21,294 nt of DNA from Strigomonas culicis (taxonomy: Eukaryota > Euglenozoa > Kinetoplastea > Trypanosomatida > Trypanosomatidae). The position numbers were made by a program, and so were the translations under genes. The stretch covers positions 1 through 21,294 of the forward strand of contig AUXH01000328.1 of the NCBI GenBank assembly GCA_000482145.1. Reading direction: 5' to 3'. Each line of letters begins with the position of its first letter. Positions within the stretch are counted from its first letter, which is position 1. Below the pieces are notes generated by a model. The model ran no database searches and was not told the origin of the DNA. It worked only from the letters and a program-made list of their open reading frames with translations. Shown one piece after another: positions 1 through 7,053 of this stretch.

Positions 1-18
1 AACAACAATAACTAAACG

Positions 19-20
<2 letters not shown>

Positions 21-53
<33 letters not shown>
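21..53. repeat. (AT)n dinucleotide microsatellite
   Basis: An uninterrupted run of about 16 AT units lies in the AT-rich spacer upstream of the first gene. It sits about 50 bases before the pyrimidine tract that probably serves the myosin gene. I see no reason to call it a promoter: genes of this kind are transcribed in long arrays. It is probably length-polymorphic. Confidence 0.95.
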
Positions 54-54
<1 letters not shown>

Positions 55-104
55 CGACTGTCTTTTTCTTTTTGCAAATCATGAATCAGAGCATTTTGTT
101 ATAA

Positions 105-150
105 CTCCCCCTTTTTCCACTTCTTTTCTCTCTTTCATTATCGATCCAAG
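105..150 (+). promoter_or_regulatory. Predicted spliced-leader acceptor for the myosin gene
   Basis: A C/T-rich tract (about 105-138) is followed by the first AG at 149-150. This matches the polypyrimidine-AG arrangement used for trans-splicing in trypanosomatids. It would give a 5' UTR of about 112 nt with no upstream ATG. A second pyrimidine run at 59-74 could serve an alternative site nearer 88-90. Confidence 0.5.
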
Positions 151-213
151 TTCGATCATATATAAAACGATTCATAGTTAGTTCGGTGGTCATTGCCTAT
201 CGTTCGATTAGAG

Positions 214-232
214 AACAACAACAACAACAACA
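214..232 (+). repeat. (AAC)n repeat in the predicted 5' UTR of the myosin gene
   Basis: Six AAC units lie 30 bases before the myosin ATG, inside the predicted leader. Similar CAA runs recur at 4952-4973, 5036-5051, 12370-12383 and 12408-12437. In RNA such runs are expected to be unstructured. Confidence 0.9.
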
Positions 233-262
233 CCAATAACGACATCAAGAACGAAGAAGCAC

Positions 263-3200
263 ATGTCAGGTAGACCACCTCCCCCCGCGGCGGCGCCGCG
301 GAAGCACGTGGATGCCAGCGCGTCTGCTGCGGCCGATGCGTCCTTCGACATCACTGACCTTGTGCTGCTGGAGCCGCTGAATGAGATGAACATTGTGCGG
401 GTTCTGGCGCAGCGCTTCGCGCGGCAGAAGATCTACACAAGCATCGGCTCCGTCCTCCTCTCCGTGAACCCCTTCCAGCCGATCGAGCACATGTACACCG
501 CGCGGGAGGTGGCCTTCTACCGCCACGGCGGCGCGCAGAGCGACGGCCACCACCTGTCGGCGGCGGGCGGCGACCACCAGCGCTACCAGGCTTTGCATGA
601 CGGCCCACACGTCTTCGCCCTCGCCGAGGAGACATACCGCACAATGCTGTCGGAGGAGGAACACCAGTGCATCATCATCTCTGGCGAGAGCGGCGCCGGC
701 AAGACGGAGGCCTCCAAGCAGATCCTATACTACATCTCGGAGGTGTCCTCGGAGGGGGAGCGGCGAGGGCCGCCACCGAAGAAAAGCAAAAAAAAGAAGG
801 GCGAGTGCGAGGGGGAGGGGCCGGATGACGCACAGGAAGGTGGCAGCTGTGGCATCAACGACCTCATGTTGGACTCCAATCCCCTGCTGGAGAGCTTTGG
901 CAACGCCAAGACCGTGCGGAACGACAACAGTTCTCGGTTTGGAAAGTTCTTTCAGATTTACTTCAACTACTACGGCAAGCCGGTCGGCGGAAACATCAGC
1001 ATTTTCCTCCTCGAGAAGTCGCGCGTCGTCGCGCAGCAGAAGGGAGAGCGCAACTTCCATATTTTTTATCAAATCTGCTGTTTCGAGGATGCGGGAGAGG
1101 CGGAGGATGCTGCGCCGAGCGCGGAGGACAACCGCGGCGGCAGGAGCCGCCTGTCGCCGGAGGAGGCGGCGGACCCGCTGTGGCGCCGCTACCGTCGCGA
1201 GGTGCTGCAGCTGGAGGGCGCGGCCGCGTACCACTACCTGCGCCAGGGCGGGGTGTTCGAGCTGCCTTCCTACACCACCGGCAGCGGCAGCCGGAGCCGC
1301 GATGCGGAGGACTTCCGCGCGACGCTGCATGCGATGCGCACCATGCACATGCGCGCGGCGGTGCAGCAGGAGGTGTTGAAGATGCTATCCATCATTCTGC
1401 ACCTCGGCAACCTCGACTTTGCGCCGTCCACCGCCGCTGGCGGCGGCTTCTTCGTGGTGGTGCCCGGTCAGCGCGCCACGCTCGCGTTTGTGGCGTCGCT
1501 GATGGAGGTGCCACCGGAGGCCCTGGAGCGCGCGCTGACCCGCAAGATTCTCCGCACCATCGAGCGCGGCACGGAGACCGTCATCCCCGTGCCACTCGAC
1601 GCACAGCAGTGCCGCAGTGCGCGCGACGCGCTTGCGAAGAATCTGTACCACTACGTTTTTTACTTCATCGTCGGCGCCGTGAACAGCGCTCTCGACCGGC
1701 ATCAGCAGCAGACACAGCCGCACGCGCCCGGCGCGGCGGCGCAGGCGATGCACCCACCCCGCACACTCATGCTAGGGGTGCTGGATATCTACGGCTTCGA
1801 GGTCTTCGAGTCGAACCGGTTTGAACAGTTCTGCATCAACTATGTGAATGAAAAGCTGCAGCAGATCTTTATCGATCTCACGCTTAAGAAGGAGCAGGCG
1901 GAGTACAAGAAGGAGAACATTCAGTGGGAGACGATCCCCTTCTTCGATAACAAGAGCGTCGTCGACTTGATTGAGGGCGAGCGTGGCATGTTCTCCTACC
2001 TGGACGACCTGTGCGCCACCATGGCGAAGGAGGAGGAGGACGTGGTGGACCAGAAGATTCTGGAGAAGTTCGATGTCATGTATTCCAGCTACACGGACAC
2101 CCATAATTATAAACACCAAAACGAAAAGATCTTTTTCAAGAACGACAAGGGCTTCGTGATCAAGCACTACGCCGGCGATGTGCAGTACACGACGGAGGGG
2201 TTCACCAGCGCGAACAAGGATTTGCTCTCACACGATTTGCTGCAGATGCTGGCACAGTGCGAAAATGCCTTCTTGTTGGAGATGCTGGAGCCGCTGCTGG
2301 CGGCCGCGTCCCCCACCGCCACCGGCGGCGGGCCGCCGACGCGCGTGACGACCGCCGGCTACAAAATCAAGCACCAGACCGGCGATCTCATCCGCACGCT
2401 GCGGCGGTGTCAGCCCCACTACATCCGCACCATCAAGCCGAACGATCTCAAGAAGCCGCTCGTGTTTCTGGCGGAGCGCGTGCTGCACCAGGTGAAGTAC
2501 CTGGGCCTGCTGGAGAATGTGAAGGTGCGTCGCGCCGGCTACAGCTACCGCCAGTACTTCGACATCTTTATTAAGCGGTTCAAGTATATCTGCACGCGGA
2601 CGTTTCCTCGGCCGTTCGTCTCGCGCTTCCAGCCGATGGACGCGACGCCGGCGGCCAGCACGGTCGTTGACCGCGAGGCCTGCGAGACCATCCTGACGGC
2701 TCTGGACCCCGTCTACAATCACAATCTGCGGCAGTCGCAGGACGCGGCCGCGGCGCCGAACGCCACCAACCCGCTGCTCTCCGTGCCGCTGCTCGCGACG
2801 CTGCCGCTGATCCCGCGCGACGGGTGGCAGCTGGGGAAGCACAAGCTGTTCATCCGCCGCCCGCAGACCCTTTTTATTTTGGAGGCCTACCGCACCGCCG
2901 CGCTGGATCAGCTCGCGCGCAGGATTCAGCAGTGCTTTCGGCAGTTCCAGAACCGCAAGGCGTCCGTGATTCTGAGGGCCGACGTCGACCGCTACTTGGG
3001 GCGCAAGGGCAAGGTGCGCCGCGCGGAGAGCGTCTTTGCATCCTACCTGGGAAACTACATCCCCTTCTTGTCCTTTTTCCAAAGCGGCGACGCGGCGCGT
3101 GAGCAGACGGCCCGTCGACCGCCCCCGGGGGAGGGCGGTGAGGGCGGGGCCCCGGTGGTGCGGGAGGAGCAGAACCAATCGCACGGCGTCTTACGAGAGG

Positions 3201-4915
3201 TGGAGGAGCGGAACAAGAAGGAGATGCTGTCTCTGATCGCCTTCGAGCCCGCCAGCACCGCGTGGGTGGCCGTGCCGACCGCAGCGGCAGCAGCCGGAGC
3301 GGCTTCGCCATCGAGCGCCGCGCCGCCAGCCACGGTGTATTACATCAACCGCCTCACGCAGCAGACCCAGTGGACACAGCCACAGGAGATGCTGGAGCAC
3401 GAACAGCAGCAGCTGCAGCTGCAGCACGCGCACGCGAAGGTGAAGGACGCCGCCGTGCCGTTACCGGCGCCGCCGCTCACCGCCCTGGACGAGGGCAAGC
3501 TCCTGAACTCGATCCTCTTCGCGGCGCCGGTGGGGGTGGTGACAGACCCACTGCAGGGCCGCACGCGTGCACACTACGTGGTCGTCACCCATCGCTCGCT
3601 CTACCTCTTCACGGAGGAGGACGAGGCGGCCCTGGGCCTCTACTGGAGCGACAAGCACCTGCTGGCCATCCCGGACCGCACCGCTGCCGTGGATGCTGCG
3701 GCTCCGCCCAGCCAGGCGGACGCGGACCGGCAGTCCCAGCGGACGACCCTCCTGCTGCGGAAAAAGATCGACCTGCGACTCCTGGCTGAAGTGAATCTCA
3801 CCCCGTTTGCGGACAACATCCTATTGCTGAAATGGTATCTGCCCGACGCGCCGTATCGACCGGTCATCCCGAGCCAGCAGCTGCTGTGCCAGCCGCGGCC
3901 GGCGAGCGGCGGCGACCCCGGCGCGGCGAAGGAGCCAGCCGCGCGCGGTGCGGCGCCGACGGCGGGTAGCGCGTGTCTGGTGCACGCGTGTGAAGTGTGC
4001 CACACCCGCTTCTCGCCCGCCGCGCGGCGCAAGAACTGCGCGTGCTGCGGCCGCCTCTGCTGCCTCCGGCGCTGCCTCGTGTACTACCGCCCGCTCCCCA
4101 CACTTTACTTCAGCGTCCCCACCGCCACGGCGTCGATGGGCAGCACCACCGCCGCCGCCGCCGCGGACCCGCCGACGCGGCGGCAGCAGGCGCAGAACAG
4201 CAAAGTGAAAAAGTACCGCGTGTGTCGGTACTGCGTGAAGGCGGAGCCACTGGAGCCGCTGGAGGACCTTGTTCTGCTGACCGTTCACAAGAGCGAGCTC
4301 ATGGGCGTGCTGAGCCGCGTGTACTACACGACGTTGATGCACCACAAGTTGCCGATCGCCATCGACCGCCGGCACTACTTCAAAGTCTTCAACGCCGCCT
4401 TTGTGCTGCTCTCCGACCGGAACAGGGAGAGCGGCAGCAGCGCGCACGCGGCGGCGGTGGCGGACAAGCCATCCGCCGCGTCGCAGGGCCGCGACCCCGG
4501 GAAGGCGCGCGCGAACGATTCGCACATGTACACCTACGTGCTGCTCGCGGCGGAGGTGCGGCCAGACGTGGCAACGACGGTGCTCAAGGGGGAGGGGGCG
4601 CCGAGCGGAGCCATCCCCACTCTGCGCGTGTACAGCCCGGCGGGCCTCACCCCAGCGCAGATCCGACACTTCCACGAGACGCAGGAGGCGACGCGGACGG
4701 CGGCGGCCGCGCGCCGCGCGGAAGCGGAGCGCTTCGCGCGCGCGGCGGAGCGGCAGAAGGAAGAGGCCCGCGCGCACGAGCATAAGCGGCTAGTGGAGGA
4801 GCGCAAGCTGCGGCAGCGCGAAGAGGAAGAGAAGGAGACGGCTGCTGCCGCGGCGGCGGCCGCCTCGCGTCGTGGCGGACGACGTGGCGCGCCGCCGCCA
4901 CCGCCGAGGCCATAG
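263..4915 (+). CDS. MYO1: Class I myosin heavy chain with WW and FYVE-type tail domains
   Basis: Actin-based motor, 1550 aa, of the kinetoplastid Myo1 type; in trypanosomes this myosin is linked to endocytic traffic. The motor (about 30-870) has P-loop GESGAGKT (141-148), switch I NAKTVRNDNSSRFGKF (214-229), switch II LGVLDIYGFE (504-513) and the actin-binding stretch ending in RTIKPND (708-728). Loop 1 (about 159-197) is long and lysine-rich. By my alignment the TEDS site is E645, so heavy-chain phosphorylation may not be needed. One degenerate IQ motif lies near 885-899. The tail starts like a TH1 domain, is interrupted by a WW domain (W1001, YY1026-1027, W1037, P1040), continues as TH1, then has a FYVE-like zinc module (C1243 to C1324) and a charged, probably helical C-terminus (about 1470-1535). 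At 1550 aa, with many Ala-rich insertions, it seems longer than related proteins. The ATG at 263 is the first after the predicted acceptor. The family call is very secure. Confidence 0.96.
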   Translation: MSGRPPPPAAAPRKHVDASASAAADASFDITDLVLLEPLNEMNIVRVLAQRFARQKIYTSIGSVLLSVNPFQPIEHMYTAREVAFYRHGGAQSDGHHLSAAGGDHQRYQALHDGPHVFALAEETYRTMLSEEEHQCIIISGESGAGKTEASKQILYYISEVSSEGERRGPPPKKSKKKKGECEGEGPDDAQEGGSCGINDLMLDSNPLLESFGNAKTVRNDNSSRFGKFFQIYFNYYGKPVGGNISIFLLEKSRVVAQQKGERNFHIFYQICCFEDAGEAEDAAPSAEDNRGGRSRLSPEEAADPLWRRYRREVLQLEGAAAYHYLRQGGVFELPSYTTGSGSRSRDAEDFRATLHAMRTMHMRAAVQQEVLKMLSIILHLGNLDFAPSTAAGGGFFVVVPGQRATLAFVASLMEVPPEALERALTRKILRTIERGTETVIPVPLDAQQCRSARDALAKNLYHYVFYFIVGAVNSALDRHQQQTQPHAPGAAAQAMHPPRTLMLGVLDIYGFEVFESNRFEQFCINYVNEKLQQIFIDLTLKKEQAEYKKENIQWETIPFFDNKSVVDLIEGERGMFSYLDDLCATMAKEEEDVVDQKILEKFDVMYSSYTDTHNYKHQNEKIFFKNDKGFVIKHYAGDVQYTTEGFTSANKDLLSHDLLQMLAQCENAFLLEMLEPLLAAASPTATGGGPPTRVTTAGYKIKHQTGDLIRTLRRCQPHYIRTIKPNDLKKPLVFLAERVLHQVKYLGLLENVKVRRAGYSYRQYFDIFIKRFKYICTRTFPRPFVSRFQPMDATPAASTVVDREACETILTALDPVYNHNLRQSQDAAAAPNATNPLLSVPLLATLPLIPRDGWQLGKHKLFIRRPQTLFILEAYRTAALDQLARRIQQCFRQFQNRKASVILRADVDRYLGRKGKVRRAESVFASYLGNYIPFLSFFQSGDAAREQTARRPPPGEGGEGGAPVVREEQNQSHGVLREVEERNKKEMLSLIAFEPASTAWVAVPTAAAAAGAASPSSAAPPATVYYINRLTQQTQWTQPQEMLEHEQQQLQLQHAHAKVKDAAVPLPAPPLTALDEGKLLNSILFAAPVGVVTDPLQGRTRAHYVVVTHRSLYLFTEEDEAALGLYWSDKHLLAIPDRTAAVDAAAPPSQADADRQSQRTTLLLRKKIDLRLLAEVNLTPFADNILLLKWYLPDAPYRPVIPSQQLLCQPRPASGGDPGAAKEPAARGAAPTAGSACLVHACEVCHTRFSPAARRKNCACCGRLCCLRRCLVYYRPLPTLYFSVPTATASMGSTTAAAAADPPTRRQQAQNSKVKKYRVCRYCVKAEPLEPLEDLVLLTVHKSELMGVLSRVYYTTLMHHKLPIAIDRRHYFKVFNAAFVLLSDRNRESGSSAHAAAVADKPSAASQGRDPGKARANDSHMYTYVLLAAEVRPDVATTVLKGEGAPSGAIPTLRVYSPAGLTPAQIRHFHETQEATRTAAAARRAEAERFARAAERQKEEARAHEHKRLVEERKLRQREEEEKETAAAAAAAASRRGGRRGAPPPPPRP

Positions 4916-4951
4916 CGAACAGGTGGCGAACATACTGCTGAAGACGGAAAC

Positions 4952-4973
4952 ACAACAACAACAACAACAACAA
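4952..4973 (+). repeat. (CAA)n repeat in the myosin 3' UTR
   Basis: Seven or so CAA units lie about 37 bases after the myosin stop codon. A shorter interrupted CAA run follows at 5036-5051. Confidence 0.9.
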
Positions 4974-5223
4974 GGAGATAGAAACGTCAACACCAAACAA
5001 CATGTTTTTTCCTTTTATTGCATTTCTACTAAAAACCAACAACAACAACAAAAACACAGTTAGCCATTACTAAGAGTCCCTGTGATGAGTTCCATTATTT
5101 TCTCTCTCTTCTTCTTCCGCTTCTTTTTCTGATCTCTGCTGCTCAAGACGAGTGTAAGCATAATAATTCCAATTCTCTTTTAATCAAGAAAGGGGAAAGG
5201 AAAAATAAAAAGAGGAAGTGCTT

Positions 5224-5289
5224 TTCTGTCTAACTTTCGAGGTCTTCTTTGTTTTTCGTTCTCTTCCTTCTCTCCAATAAACAAACAAG
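5224..5289 (+). promoter_or_regulatory. Predicted spliced-leader acceptor for the Hsp70-NEF gene
   Basis: A T/C-rich tract (5241-5276, with more pyrimidines from 5224) is followed by an AG at 5288-5289, giving a 55-nt leader without an ATG. The tract at 5095-5130 with AG at 5146-5147 is a plausible alternative and also gives an ATG-free leader. Confidence 0.45.
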
Positions 5290-5344
5290 GAACCCAATCG
5301 TACTTCTACCTCCACTCATCCACTCCCTACCCTTTGCCAGCGCG

Positions 5345-6673
5345 ATGTCGGCCGACCCTGCCATCAACGCGGCAATCCTAAACATGTGTGCGCAGCTGCG
5401 ACCGCTGGAGGGTGCACCCGCGACCGGCGGCGGCAGCGGCGGCAGCAACACCGCCCAGACCAGCGGCGGCGGGGGTCTCATGACACTGCCCAACGAAGAG
5501 GCGAAGACGGTAGACGCGGCGGCGGCGGCCAAGGCCGCCTTCGTGCCGGCCGGCCGCACCCAAGAGGACTACGAGTTCCTGCGCCAGGCGATGGCCTCCG
5601 TCGAGGCCCCGGAGCGCCGCGTGAAGCGACTGATGGAGACCATCGACACCCTGTCGCTGAAGACGCTGCCGCCGGCCGCGCCGGCGCTGCAGGAAGAAGA
5701 GGCGGATACCGTGCTGGAAGCGCTGGAGGAGCTGAGTGACATGGTGGAGGACATCAACTGGGCGACCGAGTTTGCGCTCTTGGACGGGCCGCGCCGCGTC
5801 ATCCAACTCCTCGTGCCGCTCTTCCCCGCGACCGACGCGCGGCAGGCGACGGAGAGTTATCTCTACGCGCGCGATGCGGCGGCGCTCACCCAGCTGCTGT
5901 TCGTCATCGCGCACTCCGCGCAGCTCAACGAGCGACTACAGGAGGCATACCACAAGGCGAAGTGGCAGACTTCCATCCTCCCCTTCTTCTCCTACTTTCT
6001 CGATCACGCGGCGGCCGGCGACGCGGCGGACGGCGACGCGCGGCTGCACCAGGGGGTGCTGGCTGCCGCCCTCCACGCGTGCAGTGCCATCTGCCGCGGC
6101 CACGCGCTCAACACGCTGCAGTTCGTCCAGGCGGAGGGCATGGGCGTGCTCGCGCGGCTGGCGGACTGCATGCGCGTGTCGCTGGCGGCGCGCGACCTGG
6201 CGCCGCTGCGCGCGGCGGTGAAGCTGCTGAACCGCGTCTTCTTCTTCGCCGGCTACCTCGCCGAGGAGAACATGACGTCGCAGGCGTTTGTGTTGGCCGT
6301 GCTGCACGTGCTCTGCGCCGCCGACGCCGCGCTGCGTGACAGCCGCCACCCGTCTCCGCAGCAGCCGGCCGCGACCATCCGCGAGCCCAACGCCACCGCC
6401 GAGGCGGAGGAAGGAGAGGAAGAAGCGGAGGAGGATGTGCGCGGGCAGCAGCTCGTTCTGTTGGAGAAGGGCGCGGCTGGCGTGCTGCTGGAGCTCTTCG
6501 CGAAGTCGCCCAAGCTGATCCACACCCTGTTGAAGGAAGAGCACTTCGAGGTGCCCGGGGCGCGCCGGACGGCGATGGAGGCGATCCGCCGGTGGAAGGC
6601 GGCACTGCAGAGGGACGAGGATAGCGACGACACGCGTGTGCGGCTCTTTATGGCACTGGAGAAGCAGTCCTAA
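5345..6673 (+). CDS. HspBP1/Fes1-like Hsp70 nucleotide exchange factor
   Basis: Probable cytosolic armadillo-type co-chaperone (442 aa) that releases ADP from Hsp70; the role is inferred from the family. The segment from about residue 75 to 165 resembles HspBP1: an amphipathic helix (EDYEFLRQAM), then EALEELSDMVEDINWATEFA, matching the family's 'leader plus ALELLADLCENMDNAADF' layout. It then continues as successive helical armadillo repeats (RRVIQLLVPLF, a helix containing LFVIAHSAQLNERLQE, FVQAEGMGVLARLADCM, AVKLLNRVFFFAGYLAEENM). An acidic Glu-rich insertion (about 353-365) separates the last repeats. The N-terminal 60 residues are Gly/Ala-rich and variable-looking. There is no signal peptide, so an ER Sil1-like role is unlikely. 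I chose the ATG at 5345, the first after the predicted acceptor; the open frame continues upstream without another ATG. It could be another ARM-repeat protein, but the N-terminal match favours HspBP1. Confidence 0.8.
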   Translation: MSADPAINAAILNMCAQLRPLEGAPATGGGSGGSNTAQTSGGGGLMTLPNEEAKTVDAAAAAKAAFVPAGRTQEDYEFLRQAMASVEAPERRVKRLMETIDTLSLKTLPPAAPALQEEEADTVLEALEELSDMVEDINWATEFALLDGPRRVIQLLVPLFPATDARQATESYLYARDAAALTQLLFVIAHSAQLNERLQEAYHKAKWQTSILPFFSYFLDHAAAGDAADGDARLHQGVLAAALHACSAICRGHALNTLQFVQAEGMGVLARLADCMRVSLAARDLAPLRAAVKLLNRVFFFAGYLAEENMTSQAFVLAVLHVLCAADAALRDSRHPSPQQPAATIREPNATAEAEEGEEEAEEDVRGQQLVLLEKGAAGVLLELFAKSPKLIHTLLKEEHFEVPGARRTAMEAIRRWKAALQRDEDSDDTRVRLFMALEKQS

Positions 6674-6677
6674 ACAC

Positions 6678-6710
6678 ATTATTACTACTATTATTATTAT
6701 TATTATTATA
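6678..6710 (+). repeat. (ATT)n repeat at the start of a 3' UTR
   Basis: ATT units, with two ACT interruptions, start 5 bases after the gene 2 stop codon. Comparable ATT/TAT runs follow gene 3 (9376-9396) and occur in the long spacer after gene 4 (11813-11828). Confidence 0.9.
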
Positions 6711-6968
6711 AAAGAATGTGTCCTCTTTACTGAGACTAGCATTCACTGTTCTAATTATTTTTTTTTTTTGGCGTGCGTTTAAACAGACATACACATAAAC
6801 AAACAAGTGTTTCGTACTTTGCTCTGTTGGTCATTAGTCACAGAGAGATCTGGCAATCAAAACAAGAGCACACATACGTATATTATTATTGTCTTGTTTC
6901 TCACTGTGCAGTCCTTTTTTTTTCTCTTCCTTTTCTTTTTTCTTCCACTTAGTCAAATACAGATATAG

Positions 6969-6986
6969 TTTTTTTCCCCCTTTTAG
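6969..6986 (+). promoter_or_regulatory. Predicted spliced-leader acceptor for gene 3
   Basis: A T7-C5-T4 run is followed directly by AG at 6985-6986, giving a 67-nt leader with no ATG. A second candidate is the CT/T tract at 7012-7029 with AG at 7049-7050, but that would leave only 3 nt before the ATG at 7054. Confidence 0.5.
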
Positions 6987-7053
6987 CATCATCTACACTA
7001 AAGAGGAGTGACTCTCTCTCTTTTTTTTGTCTGTGTACAATTTATATTAGCTC

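Larger units (their letters stand above)
4916..5344 (+). other. Intergenic region between the myosin and Hsp70-NEF genes
   Basis: This AT-rich spacer holds the myosin 3' UTR, with CAA runs at 4952-4973 and 5036-5051, and two pyrimidine tracts. The first tract (5095-5130) leads to an AG at 5146-5147. The second (5224-5276) leads to an AG at 5288-5289. No coding sequence or RNA gene is visible. Confidence 0.85.
6674..7053 (+). other. Intergenic region between genes 2 and 3
   Basis: This AT-rich spacer begins with an ATT/ACT repeat 5 bases after the stop. It contains T tracts at about 6757-6769 and 6916-6950 and ends in the acceptor region of gene 3. I see no coding sequence or structured RNA. 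Confidence 0.85.

Noticed and set aside
21..53. AT repeat as a TATA-type promoter
   Set aside because: Protein genes in this type of genome are transcribed as long arrays without TATA promoters near each gene. It looks like an ordinary microsatellite.
2228..3184. Long minus-strand open frame (318 codons) inside the myosin gene
   Set aside because: It is Arg/Leu/His/Val-rich antisense shadow of GC-rich coding sequence and overlaps recognisable motor motifs on the + strand. The same reasoning excludes the long minus-strand frames at 3821-4783, 8131-9024, 12610-13632, 13362-14348, 15809-16924, 19480-20445 and 20500-21267.
5082..5132. Possible C/D-box snoRNA (GTGATGA followed by CTGA)
   Set aside because: The boxes are about 40 bases apart with no flanking stem, and the interior is the pyrimidine tract of an acceptor region. 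No second copy or cluster is seen.
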